This document shows, one piece after another, positions 25,654 to 35,170 of a DNA stretch of 64,000 nt (within the stretch, counting starts at the first letter, position 1; each line of letters starts with the position of its first letter). Location of the stretch: positions 2,108,001 to 2,172,000 of the forward strand of contig OY759970.1 in assembly GCA_963662965.1 (NCBI GenBank), in the 5' to 3' direction. The notes beneath the pieces are model-generated. The model was not told the origin of the DNA. It worked only from the letters and a program-made list of their open reading frames with translations, and did not search any database. Source of the stretch: DTWD01 sp963662965 (GTDB lineage: Bacteria > Acidobacteriota > Vicinamibacteria > Vicinamibacterales > UBA8438). The translations under genes were made by a program, and so were the position numbers.

Positions 25654-27670
25654 CTATTCCGGCAGCGCGAAGGCCAGGAGCTCGGCCGGGACGCCACTGC
25701 CGCCCATCGCCAGCACGATGTATTGCTTGCCGCCGAGCATGTAGGTCATCGGGGTGCCCGTTTGCGGCGCCGGCATGTAGACCTCGGCGACATTTTCTCC
25801 GGTCGCCTTGTCGTACGCACGCAGCATGGCGCCGCGCCGGCCGTCGGGCGTCGTCCAGAAGCCACGGTCGGCGGCATTACGGCCCCCTTTCACCCGAGAC
25901 CACGAGGGTCTTCGTCGTCAGCGTCCCGACCGGTCCTTGACGGCCGGTACGCGGAATGACGGCGTCGCGGAGCGCCGGATGGTTCTTGACCGAGTCCGGC
26001 GTTTCCCCGTGCGCGACCTGCCAGACGATTTCGCCCTCGTTGAGATCAATCGCCGTGATCCGGCCCCACGGTGGCTTCATTAACGGGAGCCCCATGACCG
26101 TCTGGCCCTGTCCGCGCGCCGGACCGTTGATGTAGTCCATGTCCGACCGGTCGGGGTCGTTGCGCATCGCGAGAACGCGACTCAAGGTCTGCGAGAAGAT
26201 GTAGAGAATGCCGGTCTCCGGATCGTAGGATCCACCCGGCCAGTTGGCGCCGTTTGGCACGAAGAGCGTCTCGAACTTGTCGCCGTCGCCGCGGGTGATC
26301 GGCGGCGTGAAGATCGAACCGGTACGGTACTGCTGGGCGATCCGGAGCGATCGCCGGCCGGCATCCCCCTCGGCCTTGATCTCGGGCGTCATGTCGTTGA
26401 TCTCGTCGAGCTCGAACCCCTGGCGCTCGAATGGCGGCGGCTTGGTCGGAAACGGCTGCGTCGGCGCGTAGGTCTCGCCCGGAATATCGCCGGCCGGCAC
26501 CGGCCGCTCTTCGATCGGCCAGACCGGCTCGCCGGTGATGCGATCGAAGACATACACCCATCCCTGCTTGGTTGGCTGCGCGATCGCCTTGATCGCACGG
26601 CCGTCGACCGTGATGTCGACCAAGATCGGCGCACACGGCACGTCGTAGTCCCAGACCGGATGGTGGACGAACTGGAAGTGCCAGATCCGCTCCCCGGTGT
26701 CGACGTCGACCGCGACCAGGCTCTCGGCGAACAGGTTGTCGCCAGGTCGATGCCCCCCGTAGTAGTCGCCGGTCGGGATCTCGACCGGGAGGTAGGCGAT
26801 GCCGAACTCCGTATCGACAGTCATCTGCGTCCACACGCCGGTGTTGCCGGTGTACTCCCACGAGCCGTCCTCCCACGTCTCGTGACCGAATTCGCCCGGC
26901 TGCGGGATCGTGTGGAAGATCCAAAGGCGTTCCCCCGTACGCGCATCGAAGCCGCGCACGTACCCCTTCGCGTTCCGCCGGCTCGGGGGCGTTCCGCCGG
27001 GGCGACTCGCCGCGCCCACGAGCACGGTGTTGCCGGCGACGACCGGCGCGCCGTTCCATGCCAGCTCGGCGGTGATCGGGTCGAGCGCCTGGTCGTTGTG
27101 TTGTTTGAGGTCGACGATGCCGTCGACGCCGAAGTCGGAGATCGGCCGGCCGGTCTCAGCGTCGAGGGCGACCAACTGGTAGCCGATCGTCACGAAGTAG
27201 ATGCGCTGGTCGCCGGCCCCGTCGGTCCAGTAGCCGACACCCCGACCGGAGAGACGACGCATCGACCGCTCGGCGCGTTCGCCCTCATCGAGACGGTACA
27301 GCCAGAGGTGCTCGCCGGTCGCGGCGTCGAGCGCGACGACCGCACGTCGGCTGCCGGCGGTCGTGTAGAGCACGCCGTCGATGACGAGCGGCGTCGACTG
27401 CAGATTGAAGTCTGGGCTGGGGCCGAGATTATCGGTCTTGAAACGCCACGCCACTTCGAGGTCCCCGAAATTGTCGGCGTCGATCTGGTCGAGCGGGGCG
27501 TAGCGCGTGGCGCCTAGGTCGCCGGCCCAGGTACGCCACTCACCGTCGGTGGCCCCGTGCTGCGCCGACGCCGGATCCGACCCCAGGAAAAAGCCGAGTG
27601 CGATGAAAGCGAAACACGCGGCGGTCCAGGGGCCTCGTGCTCGCGTGGCCGGTCCGGCGGTGGTGCCCAT
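25654..27670 (-). pseudogene. PQQ-dependent dehydrogenase, one frameshift near the 3' end
   Basis: An eight-bladed propeller quinoprotein of about 670 residues if repaired: signal peptide, GEWRTWAGDLGATRYAPLDQ, repeated A-x-D-x-x-T-G-E blades, GGHRPGDNLFAESLVAVD, the HHPVWDYD active-site block and GEPVWPIEERPVP. It would oxidise an alcohol or sugar in the periplasm; no cytochrome domain is fused. Near 25880-25895 the frame breaks in an AAAGGGGG tract: the first frame stops at 25877, while the next frame continues as GGRNAADRGFWTTPDGRRGA to the expected LLAFALPE end at 25654. Either a real indel or a homopolymer sequencing error. The ATG at 27670 is set by GGAGGAG. Confidence 0.8.
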
Positions 27671-27772
27671 ACTGGTGCTCCTCCGTGTGAGATTGCGGCT
27701 TCGCGACATCATACCTGGGCCTGGCCGCGCCCGTTTGCTCGGCCGGCTGGAATGGCGTACGCTTGTCGGTCC

Positions 27773-28282
27773 ATGAAGACTTTAGCCGCCGTCTTGTTCG
27801 CCGTTGCGCTCGCCGCTGTTCCGCTGTCGGCCGGACAAGAGCCCGAGCCCGTTGACATGAACCAGCTCATGGCTGACTTTGCTCGGGAGGCCGCCTCGAA
27901 TGACGTGCATCTCCTTATTGTTCATCTGAACGACAAGACGACCGACGCGTTGTTCGAACCACCGCAGAAATACTCGCTTCGCGCGCAGGCGCGCGGACAA
28001 ACGATGTTTCTCGTTCATGGCACAGCGCTGCGGGACGCGACGCTCGACCTGGATTTTCAGTTGACCGAGACCGGCGCGCTAGGCGTCTCGACGCATCGGC
28101 CGCGGATGATTAGCATCCAGGGTATGGAGAATGGCACCGAGCTAACGGAGGGCGACGAGTTCGTGGGCATACTTGCGCTCAACTCACTCCTCCCGCTCCG
28201 ATCCCGGTTGGTGTTGATCGATGGGCTGATGCGGCTCGAGTTCGAGTTCAGCCCGAACGTGTTGCGACAGCTGCAGGACTAA
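27773..28282 (+). CDS. small secreted protein, unknown
   Basis: A protein of 169 residues with a signal peptide (about 1-22, LAAVLFAVALAAVPLSAGQ). The mature part is acidic and beta/alpha mixed (MNQLMADFAREAASNDVHL, PQKYSLRAQARGQTMF, MISIQGMENGTELTEGDEFV). No family recognised. The ATG at 27773 is chosen because it opens the signal peptide; a longer in-frame extension overlaps the divergent PQQ gene. The two divergent genes share a 102-base intergenic region. Confidence 0.7.
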   Translation: MKTLAAVLFAVALAAVPLSAGQEPEPVDMNQLMADFAREAASNDVHLLIVHLNDKTTDALFEPPQKYSLRAQARGQTMFLVHGTALRDATLDLDFQLTETGALGVSTHRPRMISIQGMENGTELTEGDEFVGILALNSLLPLRSRLVLIDGLMRLEFEFSPNVLRQLQD

Positions 28283-28550
28283 GTTCAGACCGGGGGAATA
28301 TCGCGCTCGATCGAGCGAAGCGTCTCGCGCGTTTCCCCCAGACCCCCTCCATTCCGTTGCTCCCCTTGGGCCAACTGACCCCCGCTTCCACGCCCTCCTC
28401 CGCCGCATGAACTGCCCCGAGACGGCGGCCAACAGTTAGCCGAAACGGCCTTGTTGACCCTCGACTAAAAATCGGCACGATCTACTGGTATCGAACCCTG
28501 AAGCGCGCGATACTGGGGGACCAACTCAGTCTCGGTGGACGGGACATCTC

Positions 28551-29033
28551 ATGCCCAGCCAGACCGTTGCCGACAGCATGACGCGCTCGGTAGTCACGCT
28601 GTCTCCAGAGGACGGCATCTACTAGGCGATCACGGTCCTGCTCAAACGAAAACTCTCGGGCGCGCCGGTCGTCGACACGTCCGGTCGGTTGGTCGGGATC
28701 CTCTCCGAGAAGGACTGCTCACGGGTGCTGGTGGGAGCGGCACTCGACGGGTTCCACGATGGGCGGGTTCGGAACCATATGACGGAGACGGTCGAGACCA
28801 TCCGACCCGACGCCAGTCTGTATGAGATCGCGCACCGCTTCATCACACGAAGCTATCGGCGGCTCCCGGTTGTTGACGACGGTGGTCGGGTCGTCGGCCA
28901 AGTGAGTCGGCGCGACGCGCTATCGGCGTTCGAGGCGATCCGGGATGACCCCCGCCTCTATGGTACGGGCGAGCAGCGGCCTACAGACCGCACGGGCGTT
29001 GACTCCGCCATGCGGATCTTCCGTGGCCGGTAA
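28551..29033 (+). pseudogene. CBS-domain protein with in-frame TAG
   Basis: A frame of 160 codons from ATG 28551 carries two CBS motifs (APVVDTSGRLVGILSEKDC and LPVVDDGGRVVGQVSRRDAL), as in small regulatory CBS-pair proteins that bind adenine nucleotides. Codon 25 is TAG (28623-28625), in PEDGIY-stop-AITVLLKRK, where paralogues would normally have a Glu (GAG) or similar. No frameshift is involved. The C-terminal 114 residues remain open and could start internally, but the first half of CBS1 would be lost. A substitution is not the usual long-read error type, so this is probably a real nonsense mutation. Confidence 0.75.
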
Positions 29034-29510
29034 GTGCGTGCTTCCCCGAGACGGTGGCCAGCGGCTAGGCCCAGCGGCCTCCCTGTCCCTCCTGTCCGCT
29101 CGTTGCACACCCTCCCGCGAATTGGGGCCTGAACCGCCGGTCCCGTGCATATAATCGCGGGGAATCGATAGGGATATCCCTATAGGAGGGGCATGGGCGT
29201 ATCGACGTCGGCGGGCAGCTTGGCTCGAACGACACGCGTTTGGCCCGGATCGTCTCAAAGGCTTCCCAAGAGTCGGTGCAGGGACCTTCGCGTCGGTCTC
29301 CCTTCGCCGTGTCGCGCTCTTTGTCCTGATCTCGGTCAAGCTGGGCCCCGCCGCCAGCGCCGATCGCGGACGAGACACCGTCGACCGACGGCGACCGGGC
29401 GCACGCCGTGCCCCGAAACCACCTGGCGCCGCCATCGCTTCAGCGTAGACTGGCTGCTTCAGAATCCCGCGAGCGAACGGAGTGGGGCTCTCGGAGACAG
29501 TCAGCCCCGT
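29034..29510. other. non-coding stretch with decayed coding traces
   Basis: No convincing intact gene. It holds TATAAT at 29150-29155 and a perfect 14-bp palindrome TAGGGATATCCCTA (29169-29182) running into AGGAGG and ATG 29193, which looks like a promoter-operator-start. The frame from that ATG is not protein-like. One base later, a frame gives about 30 residues (VGGQLGSNDTRLARIVSKAS) faintly like the LARIV segment of P-type ATPases, so a frameshifted remnant is possible. Repeat copy 5 ends the stretch. Confidence 0.4.
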
Positions 29511-29514
29511 CTAA
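29467..29514 (-). repeat. dispersed hairpin repeat, copy 5 (deleted centre)
   Basis: On the minus strand: TTAGACGGGGCTGACTG, then CCGAGAGCCCCACTCCGTT and CGCTCGCGGG. It overlaps the TAG stop of the DUF1501 gene. The second hairpin arm is missing. Confidence 0.55.
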
Positions 29515-30977
29515 GTGATGATCTGTGGGATCGGTACTCCGTGGACGTCGGTCAGCCGCATATCGCGTCCGTTGTAGCGATACGTCAGCTCCGTATGGTC
29601 GATGCCGAGCAGATGGAGCATCGTGGCATGAAAGTCGTGGGCTGAGACGCGCTGCTCCGTGGCCTTGTAGCCAAACTCGTCGCTCGACCCGATCACCTGC
29701 CCGCCTTGGATCCCCGCCCCGGCCATCCAGCCGGTCATGGCGCCCGGGTTGTGGTCGCGGCCGACCCCGCGCTGCGAGATCGGCATCCGTCCGAACTCGG
29801 CGTGCCACACGATGAGCGTCGAGTCGAGCATGCCGCGCGCCTTGAGATCGGTCAGCAGCCCGGCAATCGGGAGGTCGGTCTCGGCCGCGTGCTGCGAGTG
29901 ATTCTCCTTCAGGTTGCTGTGCGCGTCCCAGGTATCGGTGTTCTGGACGCCGAGGCCGCCGTGGAACAGCTGGACGAAGCGGACGCCGCGCTCAACCAAA
30001 CGGCGCGCCATCAGGCACTGCCGGCCGAACGGCTCGGTGATCGCATCGTCGAGACCATAGAGTTTCTTGGTGGCGTCGGACTCGGCCGACGTGTCGACCG
30101 CTTCCGGCGCGCATCCCTGCATCCGGTAGGCGAGCTCGTACGACGAAATCCTGGCGGCCAGCTCCGAGTTGCCCGGATTCTGCGTCAGGTCGATCTCGTT
30201 CAGCTTCGCCAGCGTGTCGAGCCGGGCACGCTGCTGCGCCTCGGTCATCCCCTCGGGCGGCTGGAGGTCGACAATCGGGTCACCGACCGCCCGGAAGAGC
30301 GTCCCCTGATACGCCGCCGGCATGAAGCCGGCGCTCCAGTCGGTCGGGCCGCCGAGCGGGCCGCCGCGATGGTCGTTCATCACGACGAACGCCGGCAGGC
30401 TCGAGCTCTCGGCGCCGAGGCCGTAAGTGACCCACGAGCCGACGCTCGGGAACCCCACCCGGATCTGCCCCGTCTGCATCTCGTAGGTCGCCTGGATGTG
30501 GTCGTTCGACCTCCCGTAGAGCGACCGGATGAACGCGATCTCGTCGACCTTCTTCGCGATGTTCGGAAAGATGTCGGAGACCTCGATTCCGCTCTCGCCG
30601 TGCTTCTTGAACCCAAACGGGCTCGGCATCAGCGGGCCGGGATGTCCCTGCCGCACGACGACCGACTCGGCCATTGGTTGGCCAGCGTAGTCGATCAGAG
30701 CCTGCTTCGGGTCGAACGTGTCGACCTGGCTGACGCCGCCGCTCATAAAGAGCGAGATGACCGCGGTCGCTCGCGGTGCGAAGTGCGGGTCCTGTGGCGT
30801 GAACGGGTTCCCGGGGACGGGCGCCTCGCAGGTGTCCGACTGCGCCGCCTCGAGCAGCCCCTGCCGGTTCAGTAGGTCGGCCAGTGCCACGCCGGCGATC
30901 CCGCCTCCTGACTGGAACAGGAAGTCGCGTCGCGACCAGAAGGTCTTTTTGCGGCAATGGTGGTGATGGTCGGACAT
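29511..30977 (-). CDS. DUF1501 Tat-exported protein
   Basis: A protein of 488 residues. The N terminus is unusual: MSDHHHHCRKK, then a twin-arginine signal (SRRDFLFQSGGGIAG). DUF1501 proteins belong to the alkaline-phosphatase/sulfatase-like group; family landmarks seen are FMSGGVSQVDTFDPK, GVRFVQLFHGG, IVWHAEFGRMP, GRDHNPGAMTGW and FHATMLHLLGIDH. Partner of PSD1 (DUF1549/DUF1553) proteins, as here: it begins five bases after the PSD1 stop in the same minus-strand operon. Reaction unknown. The His-rich leader might bind metal (speculative). Confidence 0.93.
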   Translation of the reverse strand: MSDHHHHCRKKTFWSRRDFLFQSGGGIAGVALADLLNRQGLLEAAQSDTCEAPVPGNPFTPQDPHFAPRATAVISLFMSGGVSQVDTFDPKQALIDYAGQPMAESVVVRQGHPGPLMPSPFGFKKHGESGIEVSDIFPNIAKKVDEIAFIRSLYGRSNDHIQATYEMQTGQIRVGFPSVGSWVTYGLGAESSSLPAFVVMNDHRGGPLGGPTDWSAGFMPAAYQGTLFRAVGDPIVDLQPPEGMTEAQQRARLDTLAKLNEIDLTQNPGNSELAARISSYELAYRMQGCAPEAVDTSAESDATKKLYGLDDAITEPFGRQCLMARRLVERGVRFVQLFHGGLGVQNTDTWDAHSNLKENHSQHAAETDLPIAGLLTDLKARGMLDSTLIVWHAEFGRMPISQRGVGRDHNPGAMTGWMAGAGIQGGQVIGSSDEFGYKATEQRVSAHDFHATMLHLLGIDHTELTYRYNGRDMRLTDVHGVPIPQIIT

Positions 30978-30982
30978 CGTCG

Positions 30983-33598
30983 CTACCTCAAATATAGAAA
31001 CTCGTTCAGATTCAGCATGACGTGCGTCAGGTCGACCAGCGACTGCTCGCGGACCAGCGCCCTGGCCACTTCTGTTTCAGCCGCGGTCGGCGACCGGGTC
31101 AACGCGATCCGATACACCAGCTCGATCCGGTCGTCGACACTGTTCGGCGCCGCCGCCTTCACCCGGTCGGCGAAGACCTGGGCCTGGTTCAGCACGAACG
31201 CGTTGTTCATCAGCGTCAGCGCCTGGGTCGGCACCGTCGAGACGTTCCGCGCCGCCGCCGTCTGGTTCTGATCCGGCAGGTCGAACGTGTCGAAGAACGG
31301 GAAGCCGAGCGACCGGCGGCGGTAGACGTAGACGCTCCGGCGCCAGACGTCGGGTCCATCGGGCTCGTTGATCCAGACACCTTTCCCCTTCGATGCCGCG
31401 AGGATGTCGTCCGGAATGTGCGGGAAGATCGGCTCTCCACCGATGGTCAGGTCGATCGCGCCGCTCACCGTCATGATCGTGTCGCGCAGCACCTCGGCCT
31501 CGAGCCGCTGCGGACGATACCGCCAGAGCCACTGATTGTCCGGGTCGGTCGCGAGGTTGGCGGCGTCGTCGACCGACGACGCCATCCGATACGCCTCCGA
31601 CGTCATCAGGAGGCGATGCATCTCCTTGATGCTCCAGCCGCGGTCCATGAACTCCACCGCCAGCCAGTCGAGCAGCTCCGGATGGGTCGGCGCATCGCCC
31701 ATTTTGCCGAGGTTGTCGAGCGTCCGGACGATACCCCGGCCGAAGTGGTGATGCCAGATCCGGTTGACGATCACGCGCGCCGTCAGCGGGTTGTCGCGCG
31801 AGGCGATCCACTCCGCGAGCGCGAGTCGCCGGCCCGAGGTCCGGCCGTTCGGCCGCGGAATGGCGGTGGGCGGCGCACCGTAGGTCGCGACCGAAAGGAA
31901 GCCGGGCGACGTCTCCGAACCGGGGCTGAACGGGTCGCCGCGGATCAGGAAGTAGCTCGGCGGCGCTTTGTAGTCGGGCCCGCCCTCCGTGTGCAGGAAG
32001 GTGCCTGGCTCGTCAGGTGGAATCCGACATTCCGGACACCCGATGACCTCGTCTCCGGGGCCGTCCGGCGCGAACCGGTAGTCGCCGTCGGTGACGATCT
32101 CGGCCAGCGGCGGCTCGGCGGGTCGCTCGGCGTCGAGCGCCTCCACCTGATCGGTGAGCGTCTGCCATTCGGTCCTCTCCTCGCGGCTCAGCGCGTCGAT
32201 CACCTGCTTCCGCGGCGGGTTGATCGACAGCACTTGTGCGGCGAGCAGTTGCTCGCCCGGCGTGCGCTCCGCCTCCGGCTTCAATGCGGCCTGCTGCACG
32301 TTCTCCGGGAAGCGCTCCTTGATCATGTCGATCCGGAGACGCTCGCGATGCGGGTCCTCAATCTCGGCAACCCGATCCTTGAGCGGCTGCTGCCGGCCGT
32401 CGATCTCGGCGGTGGCGGCCCGATAGGCGTCGGCCTCCTCCTGGTCGAGCAGCGGCCACTCGGTCTCGACGTATCCGAAGATCGACGCCTGCAAGCTGTA
32501 GTAGTCCTTCTGCAAGATCGGATCGAACTTGTGGTCGTGACAGCGCGCGCAGTGGACGGTCATCCCGAGGACGCCGCGGCCCAGCGTGGCAAGGACGTCG
32601 TCGAGATAGTCGTGACGGCGCTCGGGATTATCCTTCTCGCGGAACTGCACCCGGGGCCCCGCCCGCAGGAATCCGGTCGCGATGAGCGTCTCGTCGGTCA
32701 CATGGTCGAGTTCGTCACCCGCGATCTGCTCGCGGAGGAACTGGTTGTACGGCTTGTCCCGGTTGAACGCGTTGATGACGTAGTCGCGATACCGCCACGC
32801 GTTCGGCCGCCGGTAGTCCTGCTCGAACCCGGTCGAGTCGGCGTACCGCGCGACGTCCATCCAGTGACGACCCCAGCGCTCACCGTAGTGGGGCGAATCG
32901 AGCAGCCGTTCGACGAGTCGCTCCCACGCACCACGCTCGGTGTCGGTGAGGTACTCGTCGATCTGCGCCGGTGTCGGCGGTAGGCCGGTCAGGTCGAGAT
33001 ACGCGCGGCGGAGCAGCGTCAGCTGGTCGGCCCGCGACGCCGCGGTGACCCCCGCGACGTCGCGGGCCCGATTCAGAAAACGGTCGACCGGGTGCTGCAG
33101 GGTGTCCGATGCGGGGATCGGCGGGCGTGTCGGTAGTTGAAACGCCCAGTAATCGCGGGCGTCCGGTGGCAGGACGCTCCTTTCTAGCTCGGTGAGCGCC
33201 GCGGCGGCAGACGTGGCACCGCCGGCGTCCCAGTGCGCGCCGGCATCGATCCAGGCGCGGACCGCGGCGACTTCGGCGTCGCTCAGCGGGTCGCCGCTCA
33301 TCGGCATCGCCGGCGTCTCGAGTCCGGAGACGACCTTGAAGAGCCGGCTGTCCTCCGCGCGACCCGGGACGATGGCCGGTCCCCTGGTGCCGCCCTCGAG
33401 CGCCGCGTCGCGCGTGCTCAGGTCGAGCTCCGACAGCTGTGCCGCCTCGCCGTGACAGTTCCAGCAACTCCGCTCCATGATCGGGCGGATATGGTCGGAG
33501 AAGGTGATCGGCTCGGTCTGGGCGCCGGCCGGCGTCGATAGACCGGTGGCAGCGAGCACCGCGCTACACACAAGCGAGAATCTCAAGCTCCGCGTCAT
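30983..33598 (-). CDS. PSD1 haem-c protein (DUF1549/DUF1553)
   Basis: A protein of 871 residues: signal peptide (about 1-26), PSCyt1 haem-c domain with CWNCHG at 45-50, DUF1549 (LTLLRRAYLDLTGLPPTP, about 200-400, including YGERWGRHWMDVARYADS and CARCHDHKFDPI), a spacer, and DUF1553 (about 570-840, ARVIVNRIWHHHFGRGIV). The CARCH in DUF1549 is a second CxxCH. Exported, probably periplasmic. It follows the upstream gene by 27 bases and precedes DUF1501 by five, forming a three-gene operon. Confidence 0.93.
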   Translation of the reverse strand: MTRSLRFSLVCSAVLAATGLSTPAGAQTEPITFSDHIRPIMERSCWNCHGEAAQLSELDLSTRDAALEGGTRGPAIVPGRAEDSRLFKVVSGLETPAMPMSGDPLSDAEVAAVRAWIDAGAHWDAGGATSAAAALTELERSVLPPDARDYWAFQLPTRPPIPASDTLQHPVDRFLNRARDVAGVTAASRADQLTLLRRAYLDLTGLPPTPAQIDEYLTDTERGAWERLVERLLDSPHYGERWGRHWMDVARYADSTGFEQDYRRPNAWRYRDYVINAFNRDKPYNQFLREQIAGDELDHVTDETLIATGFLRAGPRVQFREKDNPERRHDYLDDVLATLGRGVLGMTVHCARCHDHKFDPILQKDYYSLQASIFGYVETEWPLLDQEEADAYRAATAEIDGRQQPLKDRVAEIEDPHRERLRIDMIKERFPENVQQAALKPEAERTPGEQLLAAQVLSINPPRKQVIDALSREERTEWQTLTDQVEALDAERPAEPPLAEIVTDGDYRFAPDGPGDEVIGCPECRIPPDEPGTFLHTEGGPDYKAPPSYFLIRGDPFSPGSETSPGFLSVATYGAPPTAIPRPNGRTSGRRLALAEWIASRDNPLTARVIVNRIWHHHFGRGIVRTLDNLGKMGDAPTHPELLDWLAVEFMDRGWSIKEMHRLLMTSEAYRMASSVDDAANLATDPDNQWLWRYRPQRLEAEVLRDTIMTVSGAIDLTIGGEPIFPHIPDDILAASKGKGVWINEPDGPDVWRRSVYVYRRRSLGFPFFDTFDLPDQNQTAAARNVSTVPTQALTLMNNAFVLNQAQVFADRVKAAAPNSVDDRIELVYRIALTRSPTAAETEVARALVREQSLVDLTHVMLNLNEFLYLR

Positions 33599-33625
33599 TT
33601 CATTGTTTCCTTGCGATCCCCCGCG

Positions 33626-34618
33626 TTACTTCGACAGCTTGTCCGCGTAGTCCGGATCGTCCGCGAAACGGGCGTTATGCAAGATGTTGCCGAGCCCGTA
33701 GTTGCCTTCGTGGCACGCATATTCGTACAGCGCCTGGTCGGTCTTGGTCATCGGCACGACCGCCGTCCACGGGCTAATCCACGTCGCTCGGTCTTTCAGC
33801 GTGATCTCGTAGTGCACCGTGTCGGGGCCCACTCGTGTGAAGCGCTCGACCAGACGAAGGTCCGGGGTCGCGCCTCGGAACCCGGACTTCGGCGAGAAGT
33901 TGGTGGTCTCGACGACCAGCGTGTCATCCTCGTAGTGGCCGCGCGCGTCGCCGTGCCACTGCGCCATGTCGGGGCCGAGGCGTGGGCGACCGTCAAGCGG
34001 GATGAGCCGTGCGTTGTGGATCATCTCGGAGACGATCGCCACGTGGGTCGGCGTCTGGAAGATCTGGACGTTGTTGTTGTACGCGCCAGGGAACCGGGGC
34101 ATCCCGAACGTGAGGCATCGTTCGCCGAGACCGCGGAACTCGGCGGCATCAGCGCCGTGACGGCGCCGGAGGTCGCGACGCGCGGCGGCGCGCTCCTTCG
34201 CGGCGTCGGTGGTCGCTGGAATCTGGCCGTCCGGCGGGTCGACGATCAGCGACGTCCGCCGGTCGTCGGTCATCTCCCGACCGTAGTCGAGCCACCACTT
34301 GGCATGCACGCTCGGCGCGAGGTCATAGTCGTCGAGCCGCTCGCCCTGCTCGCGCTCGTAGGCGGCCGCTTCCTCCGCCGTGAGCGTCGTCTTGTCGCCG
34401 AATTCTCGCGGCCGCTCGAGCGGCGTCATCGTGCGGTAGTCCCACGCGCCCTGGAGGTCGGGCGCCCCCCAGGCGGTGCGCGGCACGCGCCAGTCGGAAG
34501 CGGCGGGCGATGTGGCGGCGGCACCGGCGGGCTCCTGCGCCGCGGCGGGGGCCAAGAGTACGGCGCCCATGATCACCGCCACCATGAAGCATGATGCGCC
34601 GCCGACTCGATCTCTCAA
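33626..34618 (-). CDS. secreted protein of the PDLQGxWD family, copy 1
   Basis: A protein of 330 residues: signal peptide (about 1-25, MVAVIMGAVLLAPAAAQ), then WRVPRTAWGAPDLQGAWDYR, TSLIVDPPDGQIP, FPGAYNNNVQIFQTP, DGRPRLGPDMAQWHGDARG and a C-terminal YEYACHEGNYGLGNIL. Same family as 58235-59239; function unknown. Start choice: TTG 34618 has GGGAGG six bases ahead and yields a proper signal peptide, while ATG 34585 and ATG 34663 lack a ribosome site. First gene of the operon with PSD1 and DUF1501. Confidence 0.8.
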   Translation of the reverse strand: MRDRVGGASCFMVAVIMGAVLLAPAAAQEPAGAAATSPAASDWRVPRTAWGAPDLQGAWDYRTMTPLERPREFGDKTTLTAEEAAAYEREQGERLDDYDLAPSVHAKWWLDYGREMTDDRRTSLIVDPPDGQIPATTDAAKERAAARRDLRRRHGADAAEFRGLGERCLTFGMPRFPGAYNNNVQIFQTPTHVAIVSEMIHNARLIPLDGRPRLGPDMAQWHGDARGHYEDDTLVVETTNFSPKSGFRGATPDLRLVERFTRVGPDTVHYEITLKDRATWISPWTAVVPMTKTDQALYEYACHEGNYGLGNILHNARFADDPDYADKLSK

Positions 34619-34795
34619 CGGATTCCTCCCACAGTCACACATTCCCACGCGCAACGATAGCATCCCGCGGCCCCGGCGCGCAGCCGTTCTTTGCCGGCAC
34701 CGCGGCGAATGGGCCGATATCGAGTAAGTTGTTGCAACCGCTCATATTACGATGGCATTCTGGGCGCACGGGGTGGCACCCGAAGGACCCGCACC

Positions 34796-35170
34796 ATGCC
34801 AATCACCCTCACCGTCAACGGTCACGCCCGCTCGGTCGACGTCGAGCCCGATGCGCCGCTGCTCTGGGTGCTTCGGGACACGCTCGGCCTGACCGGCACC
34901 AAGTTCGGCTGCGGCATCTCCGCCTGCGGCGCCTGCACCGTGCACCTGAATGGCCGGGCCGTGCGGACCTGCACCCTTCCGGCGTCGGCCGCCGAGGGTG
35001 CGGAGATCACCACCATCGAGGGACTCGCCGCCGACGGCACGCTCCACCGAGTGCAGCAGGCGTGGATCGACCACCAGAAACAGCGAGACCTTTCTGCTGA
35101 GCAACATGAGCCCGCAGCGGAGTACGTACAATCGTGGGGTGTGGAAGACGCTCGAGACGGCGGTGCGTAA
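34796..35170 (+). pseudogene. 2Fe-2S subunit of a molybdenum hydroxylase, 3'-truncated
   Basis: From ATG 34796 the first ~94 residues are a plant-type ferredoxin domain of the CoxS/IorA kind: cysteines 39, 44, 47 and 59 ([13 protein letters not shown] and RTCT) bind one 2Fe-2S cluster. The second, helical 2Fe-2S domain (CGYC and CRC motifs) is missing. After WIDHQ (about 35080) the frame runs into nuclease-derived DNA read out of frame, ending at 35170. So this is a truncated gene fused to the next fragment. Compare the intact CoxS at 43184. Confidence 0.75.

Noticed and set aside
29193..29645. 150-codon frame after a good ribosome site
   Set aside because: Composition is not protein-like and it overlaps the opposite DUF1501 gene; treated as a possible decayed locus instead.
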